A stretch of DNA of 63,411 nucleotides, from assembly GCA_015680685.1 (NCBI GenBank), contig MNCI01011495.1:373179-436589 (forward strand), read 5' to 3'. The translations under genes were made by a program, and so were the position numbers. Origin of the DNA: Gnetum montanum (taxonomy: Eukaryota; Streptophyta; Gnetopsida; Gnetales; Gnetaceae). This document shows, piece by piece, positions 1 through 12,133 of the stretch; the stretch's first letter is position 1, and every line of letters starts with the position of its first letter. A model generated the notes under the pieces. It was not told the origin of the DNA. It saw only the letters and a program-made list of their open reading frames with translations, and did not search any database.

Positions 1-87
1 GGACGCGATATCGTGTACGCGATATCGCATGGGATGCGATATCGCGGCGGCCGCGATATCGCGGCACATGCAAGTCGCGTCTCATCA
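1..87 (-). mobile_element. Partial LTR (start of U3), GATATC-box family
   Basis: The plus strand ends at CTCATCA (87), the complement of the TGATGAG that begins the better preserved LTR ending at 60502. The next bases on the minus strand (GACGCGAC, then the palindromes) also match that LTR. Four GCGATATCGC-type palindromes start at 5, 19, 36 and 53. The rest of the LTR lies outside the window. The flanking purine-rich stretch at 88-105 (minus: GTGAAGGAAAAT) could be a weak polypurine tract or simply flank, so 3' LTR versus solo LTR is undecided. Confidence 0.8.
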
Positions 88-2049
88 ATTTTCCTTCACA
101 TACCATGTAACAAACAAGTTTCTCTTAATCTCAAAGGTCTTGGTCACTTTTCATAAATCTTGATAATCATTCATTCTCTTGGTCAAGTTTGCAACTATGT
201 ATTTTTTATCATGATAACTTGCCTTTACTACTTGGAGTTTTTAATTAACAACATGAAGCTTCTATTACAATTTCTTCTTTTCCTTGAACTTCTTATAACA
301 AATACATTACTACTAATTACTTCTCTAATTTATTTCTAGGTATCTCTATTGTTAACGTGACCAAGTTGACATATCTCAAGTTATCCAACTTGATATACTA
401 TATCATGTTTTCAGTCTACAAATCCTTCGTCTTTTTAGTGGACTAGTGTGAGACTATTCAAGATGGGCCACCAATTTGGTAATTTTTACATAGCATAGTT
501 AATCTTGACCTTTGCTATTTGCATCTCTTTTTCATTCACTTATACATTTCCATCTGGTCTTTGAAATATTCCTTGATCCTTTTATATTTCCTAGCCTTTT
601 TTGTCATGTGTTGATCTCTATAGTAGATTTCTATCTAATGGTGTAGACTTCTTCCATTAATAATATTCTATTATTTCTTATCAATTATTTTACTTTGAGG
701 TTAACTTAGTTAGATTATTTCCTTAGTTATGTTAAGCTCTCCTCCATTTGATTTTTCTACTTCTCTATATTTGTTAATCTCTTGTTGTTGGTAGAAAGTC
801 TTTTATTCTCATCTTCTAATATGATGATAGTCTTTGCATGTGCATATGTTTTGAAATCTATAATTGGTGCATCCCACACTTTCTTTTTTCTTTTCATTTT
901 TAGTTGTTGTTTCTTGGTCATGAGTTGGTTTGCCTACCTTCTTTGAGTTTTCTTAGATGTTCTAGTACTACATATTTAGCAGCATCTTATCTTTGGATTC
1001 TAATTTGGGATAATTCATCTTGTAGTCTCTAGATCTCTAACCTAGCATGTTACAATCATATTTTTTCTATAACCAACTTGTCTTTGTACAAATAAGCTTG
1101 GATTATACCATAATGATATACTCAAGGATATCAAAAAGATCTTTCATGATTTGCAGTGTCTAGACTAGTTTATCTAATGCATCCTCATGTTGTTTAGCCA
1201 TCATAATCTTCTTTCCATTTTTCTTTTTAAAAGTTTTAGCCCCTAATTGAGAATTCTTAATTCTAATGAAGTTAGTTAGGGGTAGGATAGGGACATTGAA
1301 TGCTTTGTTGATATGGACAATGATGAGTTTAACAATTCCTTGTTCATCTTTATGTTGCATTACCATCATTGTGGCATGTTCTCTTAATTTATACATGACT
1401 TCAAAGGATGCAATATTTTCTGAGATTTGCTAAAACTAGTTTTGACTAGTTGATGGAAGAGAAATTTGTCTACTAATTGGATTTATTAAGATTGTAGACT
1501 ATTTCTTATTTTTCTTAACTTTGAACATGTTTAATATCTCTCTTATTTCCTAGTTGACAATTTCTAGGGTTGTAATTTCTTTGTTTTGCTATTGGTGTAG
1601 AAACACTAGGCCATACTTGCTTAACTCTTGTGACTCATATATTATTTATTGTTGTTTATATTACTATCTCCTTAGTTCCTATTATTTTCTCTAGTTAATT
1701 TTTCTTTGCTGGAACCAACTTGAAGATTTCAGCATAAGATGCATTTTGAGCTTTCCTTGATATATTATTAGTATACCCTAGAATACTAAATTGTCTAAAT
1801 AGCTTTTGTATTGAACAATTTAATGGAAGCATGGGTTTTCTTACTTTTTATTCTAAAATTTTCTCTTGATCTCTAGAAAAAGTAAGTGGGTCATATTTAC
1901 CTGATATTTACCCATTAGAACAATACTTCCCCTAGTAGCATAAGTTTAAATTCTATTTAATCTCTTTGTAGGTTAGATATGGTAAGTGTCAATTTTGAAA
2001 TAGATCTCTTTAATAGTGGTCATTTTTTTATATTATTTATTCTTGGTTT
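88..2049. other. AT-rich intergenic sequence, no gene seen
   Basis: T-rich sequence with stops in all frames. The only longer open frame (1160-1396, minus, 78 codons) shows no recognisable motif. I see no LTR terminus, primer site or tandem array. It may be the decayed interior of the element whose LTR ends at 87. Confidence 0.5.
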
Positions 2050-2778
2050 CATATTATAACACCCTTCTTTGTAGCCTAGGTTGGAGAGCATTATGTTGGG
2101 TGTTAAATCCCTTACAAAAGTTTGGTCATCGTAGAGTAGTAAAAAGGAGTTAATCTATCATAGAAAAATAAAGAGAAAGGAGATTTATGGTTAATACATG
2201 ACCAAAAGAATATGGATGAGATTAAATAAAGAAGAAATAAATGTATATAAATTACTTCTTTTAATGATAAGCATAAATGTATATGTATATATGAAAGTTA
2301 AAATCTGAATGTCTACTAATATGAAATATCAAATGCATTGATGATCATAAAATTAATAAATTTCTCAACACATACATCTTACATAGAGAATTATAATAAT
2401 ATTTTAAAATGATATGTGCTCACCATTAACACATAATCCATAATCCATGTAAAGGTCTTTTAATAATGATTAAGCATGTGAATCAAATTAATATAAAACT
2501 ATATATGGATTAGCAGATATAGTTCAATACTAAATATAACTTCATCATACAATTTGAAAATCAACGAAAGTATCAAATATACTCCATGCTTTTCCTAGCC
2601 ATAGAAACCTGTAAATAAAATAAGAACATTAGCTTTCACTAAGTGAAAAACCTTGGCACCTTCCTCCAATTGAATCGAGCACATGTCTCATGAGGGCTAC
2701 GTAGGGCCTGGTGACCTATAAAGAAGTCAACGCAAATAAAATCCAAGAATCCAAACACTTCAAGAATCTAAGATCATC

Positions 2779-3080
2779 AAACATCAAATCAAGTTTCCAA
2801 AAAATCATTCAAAAGATCCAGTAACAAAATTTGTCCATCATATGTGGAATCAAGTATCCAAAAATTCATTATCAAATATCTATTCACCAAACATGGAGTC
2901 AAGTACCCAAAAAATCATTGAAAAGATCCAATACCAAACATCTATCCAAAAAACATGGAATCAAGTACCCAACAAACCATTTAAAAGATCTAATACCAAA
3001 CATCTATCCACCAACATAGAATCAAGTTTCCAATCAATCATTCTAATGGTCCATTACCAAGCATACATCCATCAACCATA
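2779..3080. repeat. Tandem repeat, period about 61 bp, about 5 units
   Basis: A unit containing TCAAGT(A/T)(C/T)CC, then ATCATT, AAAGATC, ACCAAACATC and TATCC recurs. The TCAAG anchors lie at 2789, 2850, 2899, 2961 and 3022. The spacing is 61-62 bp except one of 49 bp, where part of a unit was lost. The array lies inside the large LTR-like unit. The short open frames here are by-products of the repeat. Confidence 0.8.
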
Positions 3081-4451
3081 GATGAAAAAACAAGGATACT
3101 AGCACATAACACATTTGGTGTGAAATGTGTATCACATTATCATGTTTACTTTTCAAATTTTCAAAGAAAAAAAATGTCTAGAAAAAATATAAAAAATTGT
3201 CATGCTTATGGATTGATTATTAGTTTTAATGAACCTAAGGCATCCTACTAGACCTCACCTCTAAGGTTTCGAAACCTACTAGTGCTAGAGGCATCCTATT
3301 GGACATCATATCTAACATTCTAGAGGTATAAATCAAAACAACCAATGATCCATGGATCATCCTCTCTATAGGATGGAACTTGGAGTGATAGCCATATTGG
3401 TGTACTTTACAATGGGTGTTAATCATTAAGCAATATCTAGGAAGTCCATCTCTAATTGGTCATAAACATTGTACTAGCTCCATCATCTAAACACACAATA
3501 ATAACCAACCATGGCATCATCCAAATGACCAAAAATCATTCCAGGATGACAAGCCAAATGTTGATGATGAAGAAACTCAAGGTATCTTTTATCATGAATA
3601 ATAACCAAGAGAACCATCAATCCAAAATATCTTGAATTAGCCAAAAGATCTAGCAATTTAACATGTTCTAAAATAACCAAAAGATCCATAATTTGACATG
3701 TATCAACAAAACTAAAGTGTCCAACAATCAAAATCAATCAATGGTATAGTAATATGACAAGTTTAAGAAATCAAATGCTCCAAAAATTAGGCTTGCTTGA
3801 AATGACTATACCAAGCCTAACAAAATACTTGTCCATAAAGGGTTGAAAGATCTAGTAAACAAGTACAAGTCCAAATCCATCTAACAAATCATAATGGATG
3901 AAAATAAAAGGGAAATCCAATATCAATAATTAACAAATGGAAAAATATAACAATATCAAAAATCATAATTAAAGGAAGAATCACACCCACTCAATCCACT
4001 TCACCAAGAATCCCACTTCTCAAGTTGTGACTTAGCTAGATTCTAGATAATCATATCCTCAATTGATGAAAATATAATAAATATTACATCTCTATTAATT
4101 TCTCATATATTTCTAATTCATTTCAAAGATAACATATTTATCTAATTAATGTTAAGAATATAAAACAATCCCAAATCTACAAAAGAAGATATTATTAGAA
4201 AAATCTATATAATTTGAAACCAAGACAAAAAGAGTGATTGAGTGTAAATTGATAATAAATCTATCATAATAGATAGCACTTAACAAATTCTACCCTTGTT
4301 GGAAAGATAACATCATTGATAGAAATAGAAATTTTATACCAAAATTCATTACAAATATGGATATTTAAATAGATATATTTAAACATGAAATTTTGACATG
4401 ATTTCAAATATTAGGTAAAGATCGAATTTTAAATTTCATTCTATATAATAT

Positions 4452-5278
4452 TGATGGGACACGATATCGCATCCCCCGCGATATCACGTACGCGATATTG
4501 TGTCTTCCCCTGTGATATCATGTACGCGATATCGCAGTCCACCACAATGTCTATAAATAAGAAGCGGCTCTCCCTTATTTGAAAGGAATAGGTTAGATTG
4601 TAGCGAAGCTCTGGTAGTTTGATCTCTCCAGAGATAGATTATTTTCCAGTGTATGCTCGTAGTGTTGTGAATGTAATTGTATGACATCCTTTATTCGAGT
4701 GTGACGTACTTGGACACGCACATGACCGGCAATAAAGATCGAGATTACTTCATTATTGCAGCATTCACTTTGTTTATTTATTTATTCAATTGTTATTTAC
4801 TACTTTCCTAATTAGTCTCTCTCACCCCTATCTCCTAGCAACACGGAATGAGTACAACTTGATTACGAGCATTTAAGTGTGAATACTTGCTAACCCAGTG
4901 GTGTACCTAAGATCTGCGCTTGGTAATCCCAATGGTAGTCATGCATGAGGTCCAAGATGTGTATGAATGATCAAGGAATGGATGCTCATCACACTTAGGA
5001 TAGATTAGATTCTCTTACCCTTTTCCTCCTAGTTTAGATAATATTACCTTCCATTGCCTTCAGGAGTAGCATTAGATTAGGAACACATCATACACCTCAC
5101 TCTAGACTAAACCATACATGACAAATATAATACTAGTCCAGGTGGGAAGACAGTGAACTGCGACCTAAGGATAACTGTCTAGGTGCCACAACTAGTCCGT
5201 CTGTGGAGTTCGATCGGATTGCACGTGAGAACGCTCATATTCATATGGTTGAGTGTAGGGGTACCTCGACACTCATCA
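4452..5278 (+). mobile_element. Solo LTR, GATATC-box gypsy family
   Basis: An 827-bp LTR from TGATGGG to CTCATCA, flanked by the perfect target duplication AATAT (4447-4451 and 5279-5283). It contains five GATATC-type palindromes, a TATA box (TATAAATA, 4552-4559) about 100 bp from the start, and AATAAAG at 4731 as a poly(A) signal. U3 is therefore unusually short and the region after the poly(A) signal long. The tail ending GTAGGGGTACCTCGACACTCATCA-type bases is shared with the LTRs ending at 22321 and 59458. No internal region is present, so it is a recombination remnant. Confidence 0.93.
4461..4535. promoter_or_regulatory. GATATC palindrome cluster upstream of LTR TATA box
   Basis: Five variants of GCGATATCGC start at 4461, 4478, 4492, 4512 and 4526 (spacings 17, 14, 20, 14). 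Pairs 14 bp apart are joined by GTAC, which makes a larger palindrome. Variants differ by CpG-type transitions. The cluster ends 17 bp before the TATA box, where proximal promoter elements would sit. Confidence 0.6.
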
Positions 5279-6364
5279 AATATATTCTCTTTATTCTATT
5301 TAGATCTAGACATTAATATAGCTATAAATAAATATTAAATTTCATTACAAATATATGTATTATAGACTAAGATACAACCTTATAATTAAACCCTATCAAA
5401 ATCTCTATGTTTCTAGATAGGGATCAAAGATATACAAATAAATCATGATATATTAATTCCTTTCAGATGATTCTACTTCAAAGTTGTAGAGAATATATTA
5501 AGAAATCCAAAAGAATCTTACATGCAATTAGAGTCTAAGTACACTAAAAGATATCATCATTTTATTGAATGCTATCAGACTAAGCCAATCAATGTCCAAG
5601 CTCTCAAAGACTAAAGTTAATCAAAATTAAGTTACAACAAGTCCAATCGATAGATCAAATACTTAAATTATAGATTTAAGACATGAAAAGCAAGGATTCA
5701 ACCTTCCCAAGTAAGAATATCTAGGATCCATCAAGTTCCCAATCATATAGACAAAATCCAACCTTGTTGGATGTGCATAAATAAATGAACTAAAACATAC
5801 TAGAGAAAGGAGTCAAGATTACTCACCTACAGACTTGAAACTATTGAATGTCTCTTCAATACCATTACCTAAACTAGTAAGCTTCTTCCACTTCTTCAAT
5901 CTAGTAAGATTATAAAGTTAAGAGCTAAGAGGCAAAAATGCTTAGATTGAGGGAGCGTGTAGTACTTAATGGCTTCTTCCTTAACCCATATACTTCCAAG
6001 TCCATGTGATCTAGCTACCCATTCCCCAACTACTTTCATGACCCATGTGACTCATCTAGCCTCTTACATATATCCCTAATCAATAACAAATTTGAAATAA
6101 AAAAAAATGTATCAAATGCCCATCATTGCCTTCATGAGAACCTAGTAAACTAATTCATTGAGTTAGTTCCCACTAGTAATAAGTAATAATAATTAACTAT
6201 GTATAAATGGTAAAAGGTAAATAAGCATAAAAAATTACCATAGGATGAAAATAAAATGTACATATGAAACTAATATTATTACGCATGTTCAAACATCTTT
6301 CCCTACTATGCATACAAAGTAAAAGATTATTAACCTTTACTAAAACAAAGGGTGTTACACATAT

Positions 6365-7750
6365 GTTCTTTCCAACTAAAGATTTCTAGCATTTGTGTTT
6401 CATTATGTGGAGATCTAAGATCTAGTAGCATTGATGTTTGGTAAATTTAAAGCTCTTACTATGGCTTCTACTGAGTAGAAAACCATCACTCCTTTAATTT
6501 TAATAGTTGCATCATCCTATTTCTTATGCCAAAATTAGTAGGTTTCCCCTAAGTAATAATCCCCATTTGTAGAAATTGTCATTTATAATGGCGATGCTTG
6601 AAGTTATTCTTTAACTTATAATGAAGAAAATTCTAGAAATTACTCAAAATTCAACTCTACTATGACTATGGGCATGATGAAGCTTTTACTAATTACCTTC
6701 ACACAGTCTTTAAAGAGTGTGACTTGTCTGCTAGAACATGCGACTTCTATTTGTATAGATTGATGTGTTTGTGGTGTAGGTTGCTTGATGGAATATGATT
6801 TTTCTTCTTGTCCCTTCACCTATGGTTGATTTCTTCATCTGCTACTTTGTCCCCTCATTCTCTTCTCATGTGGATATGATGGGCATATGGCTTAGAATTC
6901 CTTTTTGGGACCATTTGTAATCGTTGATATGGTTATAGTGATTTTTAAAAAAATTCTAGAAAAATTTCCTTATCATTCAGAACCCTTTCCTAGATTTTGG
7001 GTTGTAATCAAAATCATATATAAAAATCAAAATTGTGCAAGATCATGATTCTGATGTAGAAATTTGTCACTTTACTAAAAAGCCCCTATTTGATTTGATA
7101 GAAAAAAAATCAGAAAACTTAAAAAATTTAGAAATTTATATAGAAAATGTATAGCTAGAATCATAAGATTGTGATATTCACTATTTTTGTCTATACTAGA
7201 GTTGAAATCATATTTTTTGGATTTTTTTATGGATTTTTTTCCAACCTAATGTACAACGTTCTAGCCTATTTTTCAAAAATTTTGTAGTTTTCCCATGGGA
7301 CAATTGGCAATGTTTGTAGTTTTTGGACCACATGTGGTTAGCATTTTGGGTCTTTAGGGATGGTAGATGCAGTATAGAAAGGTTTTGCATGAAGTTTGGA
7401 ATTTTTAAAATTTTTTACAAATTTTTCCGAAAGTCGATTCACTGTAAACTATGGGTTTCATGGTTAAAATTTCAATTGAAAACTAGCACAGTTGTGATTT
7501 TTTCTCCACTTGCATTGCAATGTTGATGGTTAATTTTGGTTTTTTTGGGCTATGTTCTCCAAATCTATAGCTAAAAAATTTTTTTTATGATTTTTTTAGA
7601 GCTTTTCCTAGCCCTACTAGCTATATTGGTCAACACGAAGTTTTTGATTTCTATGATTAGAATTGACGGTGTTGGTCACAAAGGCTTGAGTTCTTACTAT
7701 CATGGAATTTTCCTATGTTGTGGCTAGCACATGGTATTCTTTAAGCTTGA
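6365..7750. other. Gene-free AT-rich stretch; possible far-left part of the FCP1-like gene
   Basis: No coding frame is recognised. The T-rich text (for example around 7060-7110 and 7430-7500) resembles the reverse complement of 39700-41000, the first-intron region of the minus-strand FCP1-like gene copy. If so, this is the upstream part of the plus-strand copy at 30425-34100, split by the element at 7751-29888. The resemblance was judged by eye and is weak in places. Confidence 0.35.
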
Positions 7751-8813
7751 TGTAGCAATGGAAAAATTCAGTGTTGGAGGGTCGAAGATTCCCATTAGAA
7801 TAGTTTAACCCATAGATCCATGAGCCTCGAAAAGGACTTGCAAGCACCTCAAGCAGTCCAATAGATTACTTGAGGACTTAAACATCTATTACCAAGTGAT
7901 ATAGAAAAAATGTGAATAAACTGTCTAAAATTTAAAATACAGTGCAAAAGAACAAAACAGGAAAATGAAAAAACAAAGGAAAAATTGCAACTTTGATATT
8001 AATGTTGTAAAATGAAATGCTATAAGAAAAGGCTTAGGAGATACATATTATGGGTTTTAGAAAACTCAAAAATGTAGTAGCATCATTAAGCTCTAATACC
8101 ACTGTAGGGCAACGTATCTGCATAGATCTGCTCCTTAGCTTTACTTATTTGCTTTGGTGGTTTGCGTTGTGGGAGAGTAATCGTGGCCATCGTGGACTCT
8201 TGGGTGTCTACACCACTCAAAATTCTCAAGTTTGATGTAGGTGAAAATATATCCAAAAAAGTCCTTATGATGTAGTAGATTGTTGTTTAAATAGGCCTTG
8301 GGTCCTAATTTTTCATTAATTATATCTATCATGATTGTTGTAAATGTTTGGAAAATTCTATCATACCTGGAACATCTACATGTAGCATCTAGCATCAACA
8401 TCAACATTGGTACCATTAGGTCATGATGCTAGTGTCAGCATAGGTACCATTAGGCCATGATGCTAGCATCAACATTAGTATTATTAGACCATGATGCTAG
8501 TGTTAATGTCAATACCATTAGGCCATGACACCAATGGCAGTGTCAGTACAATTAGGCCATAACACTAGCATCAGCATTGGTGCCATGAAGTCATGATGCT
8601 AGCATCATTATCCATGTCAATGACATGAGGTAATGATGTTAGCATCATTGTCAGTAACATGAGGTTACGATGCTAGCATCATTGTCGATAACATGAGGTC
8701 ATGACGCTAGCATCATTAGGGAAATAAGGTAGTTGTATCTACCTTTATTTTTCCACCAAGTTACAAAGAATTTTGGTCATGCATTACAATATGAATTTCT
8801 TTGGGATGTTTCA
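7751..8813 (-). mobile_element. 3' LTR of a Tat/Ogre-like gypsy element
   Basis: About 1.06 kb, homologous along its length to 28810-29888. Minus-strand start is TGAAACATCCC at 8813 and the end is near CTACA at 7751. The interior side (8814 onward, minus) carries the purine-rich AAAAAGGGGCCAA, a fitting polypurine tract, so this is the 3' LTR and the element extends to the right. U3 holds a 34-bp tandem array. The partner is most likely the 5' LTR at 28810-29888. The outer flanks are CTTGA (7746-7750) and CTAAA (29889-29893), matching 3 of 5, so a shared target duplication is possible but eroded. Confidence 0.75.
8410..8720. repeat. 34-bp tandem array in U3 with inverted core
   Basis: ATTAGGCCATGA-type units recur with a 34-bp period (anchors 8415, 8449, 8483 and onward), most containing GATGCTAGCATC or a variant. 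Later units diverge (AACATGAGGT). The same array occurs in the LTR at 28810-29888. Confidence 0.85.
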
Positions 8814-10520
8814 TTGGCCCCTTTTTGTTGATTTTTTGAGGATTAACCTAAGAGACATCAACAACAAATGCAAAACACTATTAGAGGTTCATCACCAATG
8901 CTCTCTCTTCACACTTGATTTGATAGCTATTGAATCTTGCAAAGGAGTGCTCACAATGGTGAAATAAGGTCACAATGAAATGTCAAGGGTTTAGGATGAA
9001 CTCAATGGCTATAGTGATTAATGAGGAATGGTCATTTTGAACAAGGAATTCCAAATGTTGAAATCATGGCAATGATATGACTGCAACATGTGAATTTATT
9101 GAAGGTCTTCATGCTTAATGTTTGAACTGCTGGTTACTTGATGATGTTTTAGAGGAACCAACACTCCATCCTTGGGCTTCTTTGGCCATTAGGATCCTCC
9201 TTTTTGTTTTGAAGCCATTTGTTTTACATTAGGCTTCACTGGCCTCTTGGCTTTCTTTTGATTCCCCCTCACACACCATCACAAACAACAACTCCCCCCC
9301 CCCCTCTTTGGGTTTCATTGCCAAAGCCAAAATTTGTTTTCTCACTAAATAAGATGTGTTACATTCAGTGAACTTGATCTATGAAACATGTAGAGAAGTA
9401 TGTCACATGGCTACGGTGCATGAATGCCAAACAGGGTTTTCATTATTATTAGAATTGGCAAGATTGTACTCTGGCTATGGGGATATGGCTTAGGAGGAGT
9501 AACAAAAGTGATGTGAGGTCGGTATTCTTGGCAAGATTAAATGAACTAATTGATCTTGTAAATCGAGATCACATGGTAACTTACTACTACAATGAGTTGC
9601 ACCCTTGTGATGACTCCAGGCTTCAGCTTGCAAGCACAACTCTTAGAGGATAAGAAAACAAACTAAATAATACATATTATTACAAGATATTGCATAAGGC
9701 CACATTAGATATTAAGTAGAATACAAATCACCATAGGTTACAATTCGTAAAACATGAGAAATTTGTATTTTGTTTCATAGATTTTACAAAGTTTTCCGCT
9801 TCATTTGTTGTGCCAAAAAGAAAATACAAAAGATAAGAGGTTACACAGGCTTGCATGTTGTATGCCATAAGAGTTATTGCTATCCATGTGTCCAAACCTA
9901 TAAATAAAGGCCAACAACACTAAAAGCACACATGTTAATGTTAGACATAATCAAGGTCATGTGAAGGCTTTCATGTTTTTATGAAAGGGTTTAATGATGT
10001 CTTGAGCAAGCTAGGTTTTGGTGAGCAACTTGGTTTCATGCATTTTCTCCTCACCATTATTAAAGGAAATGGGGAATCCAACCAAGAAACCTTTTGTGGT
10101 GTTTTTGACTTCAAGGTTAAGAGCAGTTAGAACATTCTAGGGTGTTAAGGCCACATGGTTTAAAGGCTTTCATGTTTTCAACTTAGGCATTCAAGGGAAA
10201 ATTGGTTGGACAACATCACCATAAGGATCTATTTGGGCTCAAATGTTAGCCAAATTTGCTTATTCATCCTCCTAGTCTAACCCAGTCTTGCATGTCAACA
10301 TAAGCATATTAAGTGGCATTTGTGTGGTATAATTGTCAAACAATGTTAATAACAGAGAAAAATAAGGTAAAACAAGATAAACACAAAGTGAAACAAGGTG
10401 AAATAAGGCAAAATAAGGTTACCACGAGTCAAAATAAGGTAAATTGAGATAAAAAAAGGCCTCCATGATGTCAAGATAGACATTGTCATATAATCATAAA
10501 AATAGATTTTCTAAACTATT
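8814..10520 (-). mobile_element. Tat/Ogre-like 3' region with RT-integrase deleted
   Basis: Read on the minus strand, 10520-10200 resembles the spacer just upstream of RT in the plus-strand pol element (about 44400-44600). It shares the CTTATTT-rich minisatellite, then TTAATATGCTTATG, then TTTGAGCCCAAATAGATC and ATGGTGATGTTG. After a short unmatched stretch, 10000-8814 resembles that element's 3' untranslated region (about 48100-49078), including TGTAGTAGTAAGTTA and ATGTCTCTTAGGT. About 3.3 kb encoding RT, RNase H and integrase in the relative has no counterpart here. This is therefore a deletion derivative, ending in a polypurine tract and the 3' LTR. Confidence 0.7.
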
Positions 10521-11545
10521 TGTTTAACCCCAAACTATTTTTTTAATTATTTTATTAATTGTATGTGTATTGCAAATGTCTTACACTAACTAGTTCATCA
10601 AAACTCTTTTGGTTTAATGGAAATTAGCTAGAAAGTCCAAATTCCTCTTTATTGGATGCTTTGCAAGCTTTTGTTTTTCCATTATATAATTCTTGCTCAC
10701 ATCGTCTTCTAGGATTACCATGCTTTAGTTTGGAAAGTCATGACATCACGCATAGCGCTTGTAATGAGGTATACTTCCATGCTATTAATTGGGGAAGAGT
10801 TATCCATTCCCTCATCCAGTTCGTTGACCTATCCTTGTCTTAAAGATCCCTTGCTACAAAACTTGCCTGTGGAAATCTTAAAGGTTGTTTAACTAGTTAA
10901 ACAAAGGTGCATGATTACCCGATCTTTTGAAGGGAGTCTAACCATTTGTAGAATAAGAGACGAAATTACGTTTGGAAAGGGGAAATCAATGATGCTTAAT
11001 AGAGATTTTCGTTTTTGGAAGATGCTGGTTTAAGCTGCAACGGTGCCATCTCAGGGTCCTCACGAATTCTGAAAGTTCTATTTTTGGAGGAGCAGGTTTA
11101 TAAAAAGTAGACAACCTCATCTTCATTAACCATGTCTCCTTCATGTTTTGAGGCGAGCTTGGGGTTGTGGTGGTCATTTTCTTAACACGGAAAACAAGGA
11201 AGGGAACAGCCAAGAAGCTGTTTCAAGGAACAGGGATTGACAGAATTCAGGGTCAGAGAAAGTTGGAAATTCAAATCCAAACATGAAAGATGATTTCCAA
11301 GATAGACGGTGTAAACATGTCAAATGATGCAGAGATCATCCTTGTGTGAGGTTCTGCGTTTAATACACTTCCTAGTGGCAGTAAAGAATCTGGGCAAGTT
11401 GGTGGCATGGTCTCCAATAGCGACCAGCGTACAGCAGTGGAACCCAATAAAGTCCTATGGTCATGCATCGGTTGTCCATATCATATAGCATGAATGTTGA
11501 CTCTTGTAAACGTTTTTTTTATTTGGGGTATTTCTTTTCTTGCAG
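10521..11545. other. Low-repeat stretch before the exon candidates
   Basis: Sequence of higher complexity than its surroundings, without stops arranged as in retroelement debris and without recognised protein similarity. A T-rich run followed by TTGCAG (acceptor at 11544-11545) suggests the end is an intron. It may be 5' sequence of the gene fragment that follows. Confidence 0.35.
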
Positions 11546-11764
11546 CTCCTGGTATGGGCTTATCGTCTGCGTCACCCTACAATTGCTACGATCTCTTCCC
11601 AAAGAACTGGAGCGGTTCCTCTGCCTGCCTAGATTCTGGATTCGGACCAAAATTCATCAGTTCCATTCCACAAGGTTTTGGGTTCACGTCTGCTTGCAGC
11701 AGTGATCATTCATCTGGGTCTGGGTCTTGTGGCCCATTTTTTATTCCAGCTTCCCGTTTTGCAG
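11546..11764 (+). pseudogene. Candidate exon of unknown protein
   Basis: A 219-bp open stretch bounded by a good acceptor (TTCTTTTCTTGCAG) and a good donor (TTTTGCAG followed by GTACTGTG). Its length divides by three. The product would be rich in Ser, Gly, Pro and Cys (SASPYNCYDLFPKNWSG near the start, DHSSGSGSCGPFF near the end). The frame continues open to 11871, and an upstream ATG at 11494 would give a hydrophobic start. I do not recognise the family. Proximity to the TBL-type exon suggests one captured or degraded locus, but the link is not proven. Confidence 0.4.
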
Positions 11765-11942
11765 GTACTGTGACAGTGGCTACTGTTTTACCTTCTGCTG
11801 CTCCCAATCCTGGACCTTCCTCCTCGTCCACTGTAGCTGTAAGTTCTGTAGTGTTTTCGATATCGGTATGAAAGTCCGTTTTCATATACAAGGATAATAT
11901 TGTCGGTGACTAACTATGATGGGAAAAAGGTCATAAAAATCT

Positions 11943-12133
11943 ATGGATACTGTGGAAGCATTCATTGTAGCAATGAACACGGTATTGAAAGCCTTCACCA
12001 CCTATCCAAATTACAAGGTGCTGACAATCCTGTGGACATATTCTCCCGATCGTTACAAAGGCAGAGCTTGGAATACCGGAGGTTTCTGCACAGGTCAAAC
12101 TTCACCCTATACAGATGCTAATTTGGTAATCAA
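11943..12133 (+). pseudogene. TBL-type (DUF231/PC-esterase) exon fragment
   Basis: The translation includes VEAFIVAMNTVLKAF and then TYSPDRYKGRAWNTGG. This matches the block in trichome birefringence-like proteins that reads roughly FRxAxxTxLxAL, NYKG, then (T/R)xSPxHxxxGxWNxGGxC. TBL proteins are Golgi polysaccharide O-acetyltransferases. Only the segment around the SPxHF/WNxGG block is visible; the catalytic GDS and DxxH motifs are not. Downstream sequence runs straight into the 0.9-kb duplicated unit. It is surrounded by retroelement DNA, so it is a captured or stranded gene fragment. Confidence 0.6.

Larger units (their letters stand above)
2055..6359. mobile_element. Large solo-LTR-like element with target duplication
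   Basis: The unit starts TATAACACCCTT and ends AAGGGTGTTACA, imperfect inverted ends of the TGTAACACCC type common in plant Ty3/gypsy LTRs. It is flanked by the perfect 5-bp direct repeat CATAT (2050-2054 and 6360-6364). Removing the nested LTR at 4452-5278 and one copy of its duplication leaves about 3.5 kb. I see no coding remnant, primer site or second LTR inside, so a long solo LTR is the simplest reading. A short element with badly diverged LTRs is the alternative. Orientation is unresolved. Confidence 0.6.

Noticed and set aside
2831-3081. Two overlapping Asn/Lys/Ser-rich frames
   Set aside because: Products of the 61-bp tandem array without coding bias.
8410-8720. Direct repeats as a CRISPR-like array
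   Set aside because: Units are contiguous with no unique spacers, and lie in a plant LTR.
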